From assembly GCA_030643545.1 (NCBI GenBank), contig DAOWLE010000017.1, positions 1 through 49,953 on the forward strand: a stretch of 49,953 bases of DNA, in the 5' to 3' direction. Shown piece after piece: positions 28,325 to 37,080 of the stretch (position 1 is the stretch's first letter; every line of letters begins with the position of its first letter). Made by a program: the position numbers and the translations under genes. The notes under the pieces are model-generated. The model had not been told where the DNA came from. It saw only the letters and a list, made by a program, of their open reading frames with translations, and ran no database searches. Source of the stretch: a bacterium. GTDB lineage: Bacteria; Patescibacteriota; Minisyncoccia; JAHIHE01; DAOWLE01.

Positions 28325-29146
28325 ATGGATTTTATTCAATCAATAATCTTAGGGATTGTTCAGGGCTTAAGCGAGTTTTTACCGATTAGCAGTTCGGGGC
28401 ATTTGGTAATCCTGCCTTGGATTTTTAATTGGCAGGACCAAGGATTAGCTTTTGATGTTGCTTTGCATTGGGGAACTCTTTTAGCGATACTTGCGTATTT
28501 TTCAAAAGAATGGATAATAATGTTTAAGTCATTGCTTCCGAATTCTGTGGAAGTTAACCTTCCACAGAATCTACGGAAGCTAACCTTCCGTAATCGCCAG
28601 CTTTTTTTCTTTATCATCCTTGCTTCAGTTCCCGGCGCATTTTTTGGCTGGCTGTTTAAAAGTCAGGTGGAAAATATTTTTCGCTCTCCCTTGCTGATTA
28701 TTTTTACTTTATCAGGAGTGGCTTTTTTTCTTTGGTGGTTTGACAAAAAAGGGAAAAAAGTAAAATTTTTAAAAAATCTTAATTGGCGCGTTGCTCTTTT
28801 AATCGGATTTTCTCAAGCACTGGCAATTATTCCGGGAGTTTCCCGTTCTGGAATTACAATTACCGCGGCGCTGGCTCTGGGATTTGAACGGCGAGCGGCG
28901 GCTAAATTTTCATTTCTGCTTGCCGCGCCGATTATCTTTGGCGCCGGACTTGTTAAAATTCCTTCATTGATAAACAACAATATTAATTTTCCTATTCTTT
29001 TGATTGGAATTTTATCTTCGTCTATCGCTGGATTTTTGGCAATTAAATATATGCTTCGCTATTTAGAAACCCGCAGTTATAACATTTTTGTCTATTACAG
29101 AATTATTCTGGCGCTGGTAATTTTAGGAATAATTTTGATAAGATAA
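28325..29146 (+). CDS. uppP: Undecaprenyl-diphosphatase UppP/BacA
   Basis: IILGIVQGLSEFLPISSSGHLVILP; PGVSRSGITITAALALGFERRAAAKFSFLLAAPIIFGAG. Confidence 0.97.
   Translation: MDFIQSIILGIVQGLSEFLPISSSGHLVILPWIFNWQDQGLAFDVALHWGTLLAILAYFSKEWIIMFKSLLPNSVEVNLPQNLRKLTFRNRQLFFFIILASVPGAFFGWLFKSQVENIFRSPLLIIFTLSGVAFFLWWFDKKGKKVKFLKNLNWRVALLIGFSQALAIIPGVSRSGITITAALALGFERRAAAKFSFLLAAPIIFGAGLVKIPSLINNNINFPILLIGILSSSIAGFLAIKYMLRYLETRSYNIFVYYRIILALVILGIILIR
28542..28592. repeat. Two adjacent palindromes inside uppP
   Basis: ATTCTGTGGAAG-ttaac-CTTCCACAGAAT (28542-28570) and TACGGAAG-ctaac-CTTCCGTA (28572-28592). Confidence 0.9.
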
Positions 29147-29166
29147 AAAATAACAATAATTAAAAA

Positions 29167-30300
29167 ATGAAAAACAAAAATTTTTATTACGCAATCGCTT
29201 CTTTGGTTGGCGCGACAATTGGCGTGGGAATTTTCGGTATTCCATATGTTGTTGCTAAAACCGGATTTATCTGGGGAATGTTATCCTTAATTTTTCTCGG
29301 CTTGGTGAGCTTATTAATAAATTTACTTTACGGCGAAGTCGTTTTAGCCACCAAAGAAAACCATCGTTTAGTCGGTTACGCAAAGAAATATTTAAACAAA
29401 TGGGAGCAAAAAGTAGCTATATTTGCTTTAATTTTTTCTTGCTACGGATCTATGCTCGCTTATCTCATTGTCGGCGGCGAATTTCTCCATATTCTTTTCA
29501 ATGGATTTTTTGGCTTTGACGCTTTTACTTACACTTTGGTTTTTTTCGCTGTTGCTTCTTATTTTATTTTTCTCGGTTTAAAAATAGTCGCTAAGGGCGA
29601 ATTAATAATGACTTATTTTCTTTTGCTGACAATTATTGTTCTTTTTGTAAAATGCGCCGGATCAATCGAAGCGACAAATTTAGCCACTTTAAATTTAAGC
29701 GATTGGTTTCTTCCTTATGGAGTAATTCTTTTTGCTTTGAGCGGCAGTGTTGTTATTCCTTATCTGAAAGAAGTATTAGGCAAAGATCGGCAGTTGATGA
29801 AAAAAACGATTTTATGGGGAACAATTATTCCAATTATTGTCTGCGCTTTTTTTATTTTTTTAGTTGTCGGAATTACCGGCGAAGCGACAACCAAAGAAGC
29901 AATCTATGGACTTGATATTTTTTTCGGAAACGGAATAATTCTGCTTGGCGCTATTTTCGGATTCTTGGCCGTGGCAACTTCTTTCTTGCTAATTGGTTTA
30001 ACATTAAAAGAAACTTTTTGGTATGATTTTAAAATTCCTCATTTTATTTCATGGCTTCTTGCTTGTTTTATCCCTTTTATTATATTCCTAATCGGCTTAA
30101 GAAATTTCACAGAAGTAATCAGTTTTGTCGGCGCAATTGCCGGCGGACTAACCGGAATTCTCATCATCGGACTCCACGAATCAGCCAAAAAGAAAAAAGA
30201 TGTATCGCCGGCTTACAGCATTTCAATCCCGTGGTTTGTCCAATGGGGGCTAATCACGCTTTTTAGCTTGGGGATTGTTTATGAAATTATCTTTAGATAA
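29167..30300 (+). CDS. Amino acid permease (aromatic/Trp-Tyr permease-like)
   Basis: ASLVGATIGVGIFGIPYVVAKTGF; ~10-11 TM segments. Confidence 0.85.
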   Translation: MKNKNFYYAIASLVGATIGVGIFGIPYVVAKTGFIWGMLSLIFLGLVSLLINLLYGEVVLATKENHRLVGYAKKYLNKWEQKVAIFALIFSCYGSMLAYLIVGGEFLHILFNGFFGFDAFTYTLVFFAVASYFIFLGLKIVAKGELIMTYFLLLTIIVLFVKCAGSIEATNLATLNLSDWFLPYGVILFALSGSVVIPYLKEVLGKDRQLMKKTILWGTIIPIIVCAFFIFLVVGITGEATTKEAIYGLDIFFGNGIILLGAIFGFLAVATSFLLIGLTLKETFWYDFKIPHFISWLLACFIPFIIFLIGLRNFTEVISFVGAIAGGLTGILIIGLHESAKKKKDVSPAYSISIPWFVQWGLITLFSLGIVYEIIFR

Positions 30301-30345
30301 AAACTTTTTACAAAATTATTTTGAATTGTGAAATATAAAATAAAA

Positions 30346-30386
30346 AACATCATTTTCAATTCATTAGAAAATGATGGTTTTTTTAT
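30346..30386 (+). terminator. Rho-independent terminator
   Basis: AACATCATTTTC-aattcatta-GAAAATGATGGTTTTTTTATTTT. Confidence 0.85.
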
Positions 30387-30397
30387 TTTAAGGCATT

Positions 30398-30504
30398 GAC
30401 CCCGTTCCTAATTTTACAAAATAGTTTTTACACATCAAAAAAACCAAAAATATCTTATGGTATTTTAATCGTAATAGATAGTTTTTTAAAATTAGGAACG
30501 GGGT
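30398..30504. mobile_element. MITE-like element with 18-bp inverted repeats (ACCCCGTTCCTAATTTTA)
   Basis: accccgttcctaatttta at left; taaaattaggaacggggt at right; ~107 bp. Confidence 0.75.
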
Positions 30505-30532
30505 TGACAAAATTCTTAAAATATGGTAGGAT
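30504..30532 (+). promoter_or_regulatory. Sigma70 promoter for the radical SAM gene; -35 at MITE edge
   Basis: TTGACA (30504-30509), 17-nt spacer, TAGGAT (30527-30532). Confidence 0.65.
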
Positions 30533-30550
30533 AAAACATTAAATTTGCTT

Positions 30551-31543
30551 ATGAAAAATCCAATTGACGCGGTTTTAGCAATTACTTATCTTTGCAACAG
30601 CCGCTGTAAAATGTGCGATATTTGGCAAAAAAAACCTCAAAAAGAATTAAATCCAGAGGAATATTTAAAATTGCCAAAATGCCTGAAAGATATAAATATT
30701 TCCGGCGGAGAGCCGTTCTTGAGAAATGATTTAGTTGAAATTATTCAAAATATTAAAACTGCTTGTCCAAGAGCGCGAATTATTATTTCCACCAATGGAT
30801 TTTTATCAGAAATAATTTATCGCCAAATGAAAAAAATTTTAGAAATTAATCCAAACATCGGTGTTGCTGTTTCTATAGATGGAATTGGTAAAATTCATAA
30901 TGAAATCCGCGGCGTTGATAACGGTTATCAAAAAGTTTTAAAAACAATTGAAAATTTGAAATTATTAAAGGTGAAAAGTATCAAAATCGCTTTTACCGTT
31001 ATGGGAGAAAATATAAAAGAAATGGAAAAAGTTTATAATTTTGCCCAAGAACAAAATTTAGAATTTACTTGCGCGGCGGCGCAAAATTCAGAACATTATT
31101 TTGGCGCAGAAAACCAAAAAATTCAAAACAAAGAAGATTTAAAAAATCAATTTAAGAAAATCATTTTTCAAGAGCTTAAAAAAAATAATTTGAAAAATTT
31201 CGCGCGGGCGTATTTTACGCGCGGGCTTTGCGAGTTTGCCTTGAAGCAAAAAAGAATTCTGCCATGTCAAGCGGCAAAAGATTTTTTCTTTTTGGATCCG
31301 CAGGGAAATATTTATCCCTGTCTTGTTTCAAATTTAATAATCGGAAATATCAAAGAAGAAAAAATTGAAAAAATCTGGCATTCAGAAAAAGCGGAGGAAA
31401 TTAGAAAAAAAATAAAAAACTGCCAAAGATGCTGGATGATCTGCACAGCTCGGACTAGTATAAAAAAACATTTATTGAAAGTTTTTGTTTGGATAGTGAA
31501 AAGTAAGATTAAACAATTTCACAAAATATCAAAAGCAATTTAA
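30551..31543 (+). CDS. Radical SAM protein with SPASM-like C-terminus
   Basis: CNSRCKMCDIW (CxxxCxxC), NISGGEPFLRNDL, C-terminal CQAAK...CLVSN...CQRCWMIC. Confidence 0.92.
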   Translation: MKNPIDAVLAITYLCNSRCKMCDIWQKKPQKELNPEEYLKLPKCLKDINISGGEPFLRNDLVEIIQNIKTACPRARIIISTNGFLSEIIYRQMKKILEINPNIGVAVSIDGIGKIHNEIRGVDNGYQKVLKTIENLKLLKVKSIKIAFTVMGENIKEMEKVYNFAQEQNLEFTCAAAQNSEHYFGAENQKIQNKEDLKNQFKKIIFQELKKNNLKNFARAYFTRGLCEFALKQKRILPCQAAKDFFFLDPQGNIYPCLVSNLIIGNIKEEKIEKIWHSEKAEEIRKKIKNCQRCWMICTARTSIKKHLLKVFVWIVKSKIKQFHKISKAI

Positions 31544-31601
31544 GATTCATGATTTATGATTTAAGAATTCGTAAATCATAAATCGTAAATCGTAAATCAT
31601 T
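31544..31601. repeat. Intergenic GTAAATC/ATAAATC heptamer repeats
   Basis: gatttatgatttaagaattcgtaaatcataaatcgtaaatcgtaaatcat. Confidence 0.75.
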
Positions 31602-33173
31602 ATGCTTTTTTCTAAAAAAATCAATCTTCTATTTTTAATCCTTTCAATTATTACATTGTCTATTGTAATAATTTTAATCAACCCAATCTATTTATTGGCT
31701 GGTTTGGCAATATTTTTTTCTATTTTATTTTTTTATTTTTATCCAAACTGGGGAATTTATTTAATGGTTTTATTTTTTCCTTTTGTCGGCCTGCAATTTT
31801 TTTTCGGACAGGATTATAATCTTCCTTTAATTGACATCGTTGCTTCATTAGTTTTTGTTGCCTGGATTTCGAAATGTTTTTTAAAAACTTTTAATTTAAA
31901 ACATCTTTGTGAACAGTCAAAACTACCTCAAAAATGTCATCCTGAACTTGTTTCAGGATCTATTTCAAAACCTAAGCAGAATATCTCGCGCTTTCTTCTT
32001 CAAAAGCAAAATAACAGATTCCGAAATAAATTCGGAATGACAGAAGGATTCAAAAAATCTCTAATCATTCTCCCCGGCTGGCCAATTTTTGCTTTATTTG
32101 TTATAGTTAATCTAATTTCTCTTTTTAACAGTTATGATTTATTCCTTTCTTTAAAATATATTCTGCGGCCATTGGTATTTTTCTATTTTGCTTTTCTCGT
32201 CTTACCCTATAATGCAATTAGTTCTTATAAAATATTAAAAAATGTTCTTTGGATTTTCTTGTCTTTGGGAATTTTTGCCGCGGCAATCGGAACTTTTTCT
32301 CTGTTTCTAGATTTTGGCGAACTTATTCCCCGGGCAAAGCCAATTGCCATTTGTGGCTGGGCGCCTTTGGGATTCAACCATAATGCTTTGGCTGAACTGC
32401 TTATCACTATTATTCCTTTAAACTGGCTTTTAATAATTTTAAGCAAAAAAGAAATAGTTAAAAAATTTCTTTTAATCACATTTATTTTAATGATATCTGT
32501 TTTACTTTTGACTTTTTCCAGAACCGGCTGGATTTGCTTATTTTTAGAAATTTTGCTTTTTTGGTATTTTATTTATCGTGAACAAACAAAAAAACTTTTC
32601 AAAAAAATCCCCTCTTTGGCATTTTCAATCCTGCCGATTGCTTTTATCTTTTTCTTGCTGATGTTTCAGCTTTTAACAAGTTCTATCGGCTGGCAGGCAA
32701 ATGAAAACCGTTTGTTTTTAAATGAAATCTCATACGAAGCATTTTTAAATCATCCGATAATCGGCAATGGCGCCGGAACTTTTGTCAGTTTAGTCAGAGC
32801 AAACCCGGCTTATATTTTAGAATACGGGCAGCCCTTAGATTCGCACGGAGTTATTCAAAAAATCGCCGTTGAATCAGGAATTTTAGGATTAATCGCTTTC
32901 CTCGCTTTTATTTTTTATATTTTAAGAAAATTGTTTCTCGCTTTTAAAAACGCTTTTGCCTCCTCCCGCCATTCCCATTCTCTCTGTCATTCCCGTGAAA
33001 ACGGGAATCCAGAAAAAATTCTTTTCGCTTTTTTCATCGTCGCGCTTGCGTCTTTTGTTTTTCAATTATTCAGCACTTCATACTTCATTGCCAATTGCTG
33101 GCTTCCGATTGGAATCGCATTAGCAGCAGTGAAAATAATTGAAAGTAGAAAGAATAAAAATAATGAAAACTAA
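31602..33173 (+). CDS. O-antigen ligase (Wzy/WaaL)-like polytopic membrane protein with embedded repeat peptides
   Basis: Many TM segments; LLTFSRTGWICLFLEILLFW; HPIIGNGAGTFVSLV..DSHGVIQKIAVESGILGL. Confidence 0.85.
   Translation: MLFSKKINLLFLILSIITLSIVIILINPIYLLAGLAIFFSILFFYFYPNWGIYLMVLFFPFVGLQFFFGQDYNLPLIDIVASLVFVAWISKCFLKTFNLKHLCEQSKLPQKCHPELVSGSISKPKQNISRFLLQKQNNRFRNKFGMTEGFKKSLIILPGWPIFALFVIVNLISLFNSYDLFLSLKYILRPLVFFYFAFLVLPYNAISSYKILKNVLWIFLSLGIFAAAIGTFSLFLDFGELIPRAKPIAICGWAPLGFNHNALAELLITIIPLNWLLIILSKKEIVKKFLLITFILMISVLLLTFSRTGWICLFLEILLFWYFIYREQTKKLFKKIPSLAFSILPIAFIFFLLMFQLLTSSIGWQANENRLFLNEISYEAFLNHPIIGNGAGTFVSLVRANPAYILEYGQPLDSHGVIQKIAVESGILGLIAFLAFIFYILRKLFLAFKNAFASSRHSHSLCHSRENGNPEKILFAFFIVALASFVFQLFSTSYFIANCWLPIGIALAAVKIIESRKNKNNEN
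31935..32042. repeat. 108-nt palindromic element inside the O-antigen ligase-like ORF (CHPELVSGS peptide)
   Basis: TGTCATCCTGAACTTGTTTCAGGATC ... ATTCCGAAATAAATTCGGAATGACA. Confidence 0.9.
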
Positions 33174-34356
33174 ATCTAAAAAAATTAAATTAACTCATAT
33201 AATCTGTTCGCTTGGATACGGCGGAGCAGAGAGATTTTTGATTGACTTAATAAAAAATACCGACCGAGAAAAATATGAAATTTCTGTTTTGTGCGTTATT
33301 AAAGGCGGACCATTGGTTGAAGAATTGGAATTGAACGGGACAAAAGTTTTCATCATCGGAAAAAAAACAAAACTTGGAATTTTAACAATCTGGAAAATTT
33401 ATAAATATTTGAAAAAAGAAAAAATACAAATCGTCCATACTCATCTTTTCGCCGGAGATGCTTGGGGGCGGATTGCCGCTATTTTGGCGCGAACACCAAT
33501 TATTATTTCCACTGAACACAGCGTAAATTTTAACGAAGGAATTATTAAACGCTTGGTTAAAAAATTCCTTTCTTATTTCACTGATAAAATTATCGCTATT
33601 TCTCAAACAGTAAAAGAAAATTCGCAAAAAAGAGATTGGATCAATTCAAAAAAAATTGAAGTGATTTATAACGGGATTGATTTGGATAAATTTTCCAAGC
33701 TAGATTTCCGTTTTCACGGAAATGACAAAGAAAAAAATGAGAATAATATCACTTTAGGTTTTGTGGGTAGATTAGAAAAGGAAAAAGGAGCGGAATATTT
33801 AATTAAAGCGCTCCACCTCTGTCATCCCCGTCCCGCATCAGAGCGTGGGATAAACTCCGGCGAAAATCTAAAATTAAAAATTCTCGGTGATGGAACTCAA
33901 AGAAAAAATTTAGAAACAATGAGCAACCAGTTTGGCTTAAAAGATAAAATAGAATTCTTGGGATTTAAAAATAATCCGGCAAATTTTTATCAAGAAATAG
34001 ACATTTTAATTATTCCTTCTTTGTGGGAGGGCTTAAGTATTGTTGCTTTAGAAGCAATGGCTTCCGGTATTCCAATTATTGCCAGTAATTCTGGCGGACT
34101 TAAAGAAATTATTGAAAACGATTCCGCCTACGGCGGATCCCTGTCTGCCGCAGGCACTGGCGCTAAAGGCGGAAAAACCGGACTTTTATTTGAATCAAGA
34201 AATTCTAAAGATTTAGCTGAGAAAATTTTATGGGCAATTAAAAATTATGATAAGATGAATTCAATGGCTGAAAAAGCAAAAATCAAAGTTGAAGATTTTG
34301 ATATTAAGAAAAAAGCAAAAGAATATGAAAGGATTTATGAAAATTTTACAAATTAA
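33163..34356 (+). CDS. Glycosyltransferase family 4
   Basis: LTHIICSLGYGGAERFLIDLIK; IVHTHLFAGDAWGRIAA; PSLWEGLSIVALEAMASGIPIIASNSGG. Confidence 0.92.
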   Translation: MKTKSKKIKLTHIICSLGYGGAERFLIDLIKNTDREKYEISVLCVIKGGPLVEELELNGTKVFIIGKKTKLGILTIWKIYKYLKKEKIQIVHTHLFAGDAWGRIAAILARTPIIISTEHSVNFNEGIIKRLVKKFLSYFTDKIIAISQTVKENSQKRDWINSKKIEVIYNGIDLDKFSKLDFRFHGNDKEKNENNITLGFVGRLEKEKGAEYLIKALHLCHPRPASERGINSGENLKLKILGDGTQRKNLETMSNQFGLKDKIEFLGFKNNPANFYQEIDILIIPSLWEGLSIVALEAMASGIPIIASNSGGLKEIIENDSAYGGSLSAAGTGAKGGKTGLLFESRNSKDLAEKILWAIKNYDKMNSMAEKAKIKVEDFDIKKKAKEYERIYENFTN

Positions 34357-35602
34357 CAAATTTTTTTATCTCAAAGGCGGTTCAGAAAAATATTTTTTTG
34401 AACTTCGCAATCTTTTGAAAAAAAATAACCATCAGGTTATTGATTTTTCAATGAAAGATAAAAAAAATCTGCCAAACCCTTACAGCGAATATTTTATTGA
34501 ACCGACAAATTTAAGAGGTTTAGTCTCTTTAAAGAGGATAAACCTCTTATTTAAACTTATTTGGAATAAAGAAAGCCGGAAAAAATTAGAAAAACTAATT
34601 CAAAAAGAAAAGCCGGATATTGCTCATATTCATAATATCCATCATGAAATTTCTTTGTCTATTCTGCCAGTTTTGAAAAAATATAAAATTCCTGTTGTCC
34701 AAACACTTCATGATTATCAAATAATTTGCCCAAATTACAAATTATATTCTCAAGGAAAAATTTGCGAGAAATGCCAAAAACATAAATATTACCAATGTTT
34801 CTTGAATAAATGTATTAAAGATTCTTATTCAGTAAGTTTGTTTGCAGCTTTGGAAAATTATTTTTATTGGCTTTCTGGAATTTATAAAAATGTGGATATT
34901 TTCATCGCGCCGAGCAAGTTTTTAAAAAATAAATTTATTGAATTTGGAATTCCAGAAAAGAAAATAGTTTATTTGCCAAATTTTGCGGAAAATCCCTTTA
35001 ACAAGAAAGAAGGCGAAGTGGCGCCGCTTCGCCTTCAAGAGAAATACAGAAGTGATAATGAACAAAATAATTACATCCTTTATTTTGGTCGTCTCTCAAA
35101 AGAAAAAGGAATTGATATTTTAATTGAGGCAATGGCTTTAGTAAATGAAAATATAAAATTGAAAATCGTTGGTAATGGTCCAGAAAAAGAAAATCTGAAA
35201 AAATTAGCTGAAAAATTAAAAATTAATAATCAAATCCAATTTCTTGGACACAAAAACCAAAATGAATTAAAAGAAATTATTAAAAATTCTTTGGCTGTTA
35301 TCGCGCCTTCGCAATGGTATGAAAATTGTCCATTATCAATTTTAGAAGCGTTTTCGTTTGGCAAATTGGTTATCGCTTCAAACTTGGGAGGCATTCCCGA
35401 GTTGGTTAAAGACGGAAAAACCGGATTTCTTTTTGAACCAAGTAACGCAAAAGATTTATCTGAAAAGATTAATTTACTTTTTGAAAATTCAGAAAAAATA
35501 ATTTCAATGGGTAAATCCGCCCAAGAAGAAATTGAAAAAAAATATAATCCAGAAATTCATTATCAAAAATTAATGGAGATTTATGAAAAATTTATTTCTT
35601 AA
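34337..35602 (+). CDS. Glycosyltransferase family 4
   Basis: MKILQINKFFYLKGGSEKYFFEL; PSQWYENCPLSILEAFSFGKLVIASNLGGIPELV; ATG at 34337. Confidence 0.92.
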   Translation: MKILQINKFFYLKGGSEKYFFELRNLLKKNNHQVIDFSMKDKKNLPNPYSEYFIEPTNLRGLVSLKRINLLFKLIWNKESRKKLEKLIQKEKPDIAHIHNIHHEISLSILPVLKKYKIPVVQTLHDYQIICPNYKLYSQGKICEKCQKHKYYQCFLNKCIKDSYSVSLFAALENYFYWLSGIYKNVDIFIAPSKFLKNKFIEFGIPEKKIVYLPNFAENPFNKKEGEVAPLRLQEKYRSDNEQNNYILYFGRLSKEKGIDILIEAMALVNENIKLKIVGNGPEKENLKKLAEKLKINNQIQFLGHKNQNELKEIIKNSLAVIAPSQWYENCPLSILEAFSFGKLVIASNLGGIPELVKDGKTGFLFEPSNAKDLSEKINLLFENSEKIISMGKSAQEEIEKKYNPEIHYQKLMEIYEKFIS

Positions 35603-36986
35603 AAAACTAATTCTTATTACCCTTATCGCCTGTATTGGACTGGCTGGTTTTAGTTTTTATGGAATTTCCGAAGTTAAAAAAGGCGAAATGGGAATTTTAA
35701 AGCCGATAATAAAACTTCTGCCTTTTTCAGAAAATAAAAAAGAAGAGATTTCTTTTCTTTTGGAAATTTTTCCGGAAATTGGCGGATTTGAAAAAGAAAA
35801 AACTTATCTTCTGCTTTTTGAAAACAATATGGAATTAAGACCGGCTGGCGGATATCTTGGCTCATTTGGAATTGTTAAAGTTAAAGATGGAAAATTTACT
35901 CATCTGGAAGTTCACGACACAAATATTTTTGACGGCTTTGGAAAAGTTGAGACAGAACCGCCCTGGCCGATTAAAAAATATCTGCATGTTTCCAACTGGC
36001 AGATGAGAGATTCCGGCTGGTCGCCTGATTTTCCCACATCAGCGAAAAAAGCCGAGTACTTTTATCGCTTGCAGGGTGGAAAGGAAAAAATTGACGGAAT
36101 TATTGCCATTACTCCGCCGGTTTTAGAATCAGTTTTAGATTTAACCGGTTCTTTAGAATTTGAAGGGCATAATTACACAAAAGAAAATGTTATTCTTGAT
36201 TTGGAATATCAAGTTGAACAAGATTATTACAAAAAAGGAATTCCCGAAGGCGAACGAAAAAGCGTTTTAAAAAAAATCGCTCCGATTCTAGCAGAGCGAA
36301 TAGTTGAATTCAGCGTTTTAGACCAAATCAAACTTTTTAATTGTTTTGAAAAACATTTCAAAGAAAAAGAAATTATTTTCTATTTCCACAACAACGATTT
36401 GGAAAATAAGATTCTTGAAAAAAACTGGGGCGGGCAAGTGAAAAAAAATCCAGGCGATTTTCTGATGATTGTTGACGCAAATTTATTTTCTTTAAAAAGT
36501 GATCCGGTTGTTGAACGGTTAATTAATTACCAGATAGATTTGAATTCGCCGCGCCCGAATGCCCGTTTGGAAATTACTTACCGCCACCAAGGCAAAGAAG
36601 AAAATTGGCATATAAAAGATTACCAAAGTTATTTAAGAGTTTATCTGCCAAAAGGAAGCTGGCTGATAAAAGTTGACGGATTGTCAACGCCAGTTAAATT
36701 TCCTGATGAGCTGGAAAAAACAGTTTTCGCCGGAATGGTTTATGTTCCGCTGAACCAAGAGAAAAAAATTGTTTTTGAATATTTACTGCCAAAAGATTTC
36801 AAGAAAAATCCCTATAAATTGCTTGTCCAAAAACAAATCGGAACAAAAGATTATGATTTAAAAATTGAAATTATTTCTGATAAAAAACCAAAATACTTTC
36901 AGCCGAATTCGGCTAAAACAAAAAATGGAGCAACAATCTTTTCGCAAAAGTTAAAAGAAGATTTGTATTTTGAAGTTGGATTTTAA
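35583..36986 (+). CDS. DUF4012-like protein
   Basis: YLLLFENNMELRPAGGYLGSFGIVKVKDGKFTHLEVHD; IDGIIAITPPVLESVLDLTG. Confidence 0.85.
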   Translation: MKNLFLKKLILITLIACIGLAGFSFYGISEVKKGEMGILKPIIKLLPFSENKKEEISFLLEIFPEIGGFEKEKTYLLLFENNMELRPAGGYLGSFGIVKVKDGKFTHLEVHDTNIFDGFGKVETEPPWPIKKYLHVSNWQMRDSGWSPDFPTSAKKAEYFYRLQGGKEKIDGIIAITPPVLESVLDLTGSLEFEGHNYTKENVILDLEYQVEQDYYKKGIPEGERKSVLKKIAPILAERIVEFSVLDQIKLFNCFEKHFKEKEIIFYFHNNDLENKILEKNWGGQVKKNPGDFLMIVDANLFSLKSDPVVERLINYQIDLNSPRPNARLEITYRHQGKEENWHIKDYQSYLRVYLPKGSWLIKVDGLSTPVKFPDELEKTVFAGMVYVPLNQEKKIVFEYLLPKDFKKNPYKLLVQKQIGTKDYDLKIEIISDKKPKYFQPNSAKTKNGATIFSQKLKEDLYFEVGF

Positions 36987-36989
36987 AGC

Positions 36990-37024
36990 TAAAAAAGCGA
37001 GGATATATATCCTCGCTTTTTTTA
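36990..37024 (+). terminator. Rho-independent terminator
   Basis: AAAAAAGCGAGGATATATATCCTCGCTTTTTTT. Confidence 0.9.
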
Positions 37025-37028
37025 ATCG

Positions 37029-37077
37029 CCACAGGCATCCAATGCCTAAAAGCCATGAGGCATTGGATGCCTGTGGT
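37029..37077. repeat. 18-bp inverted repeat (CCACAGGCATCCAATGCC / GGCATTGGATGCCTGTGG)
   Basis: ccacaggcatccaatgcc-taaaagccatga-ggcattggatgcctgtgg. Confidence 0.85.
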
Positions 37078-37080
37078 TAT

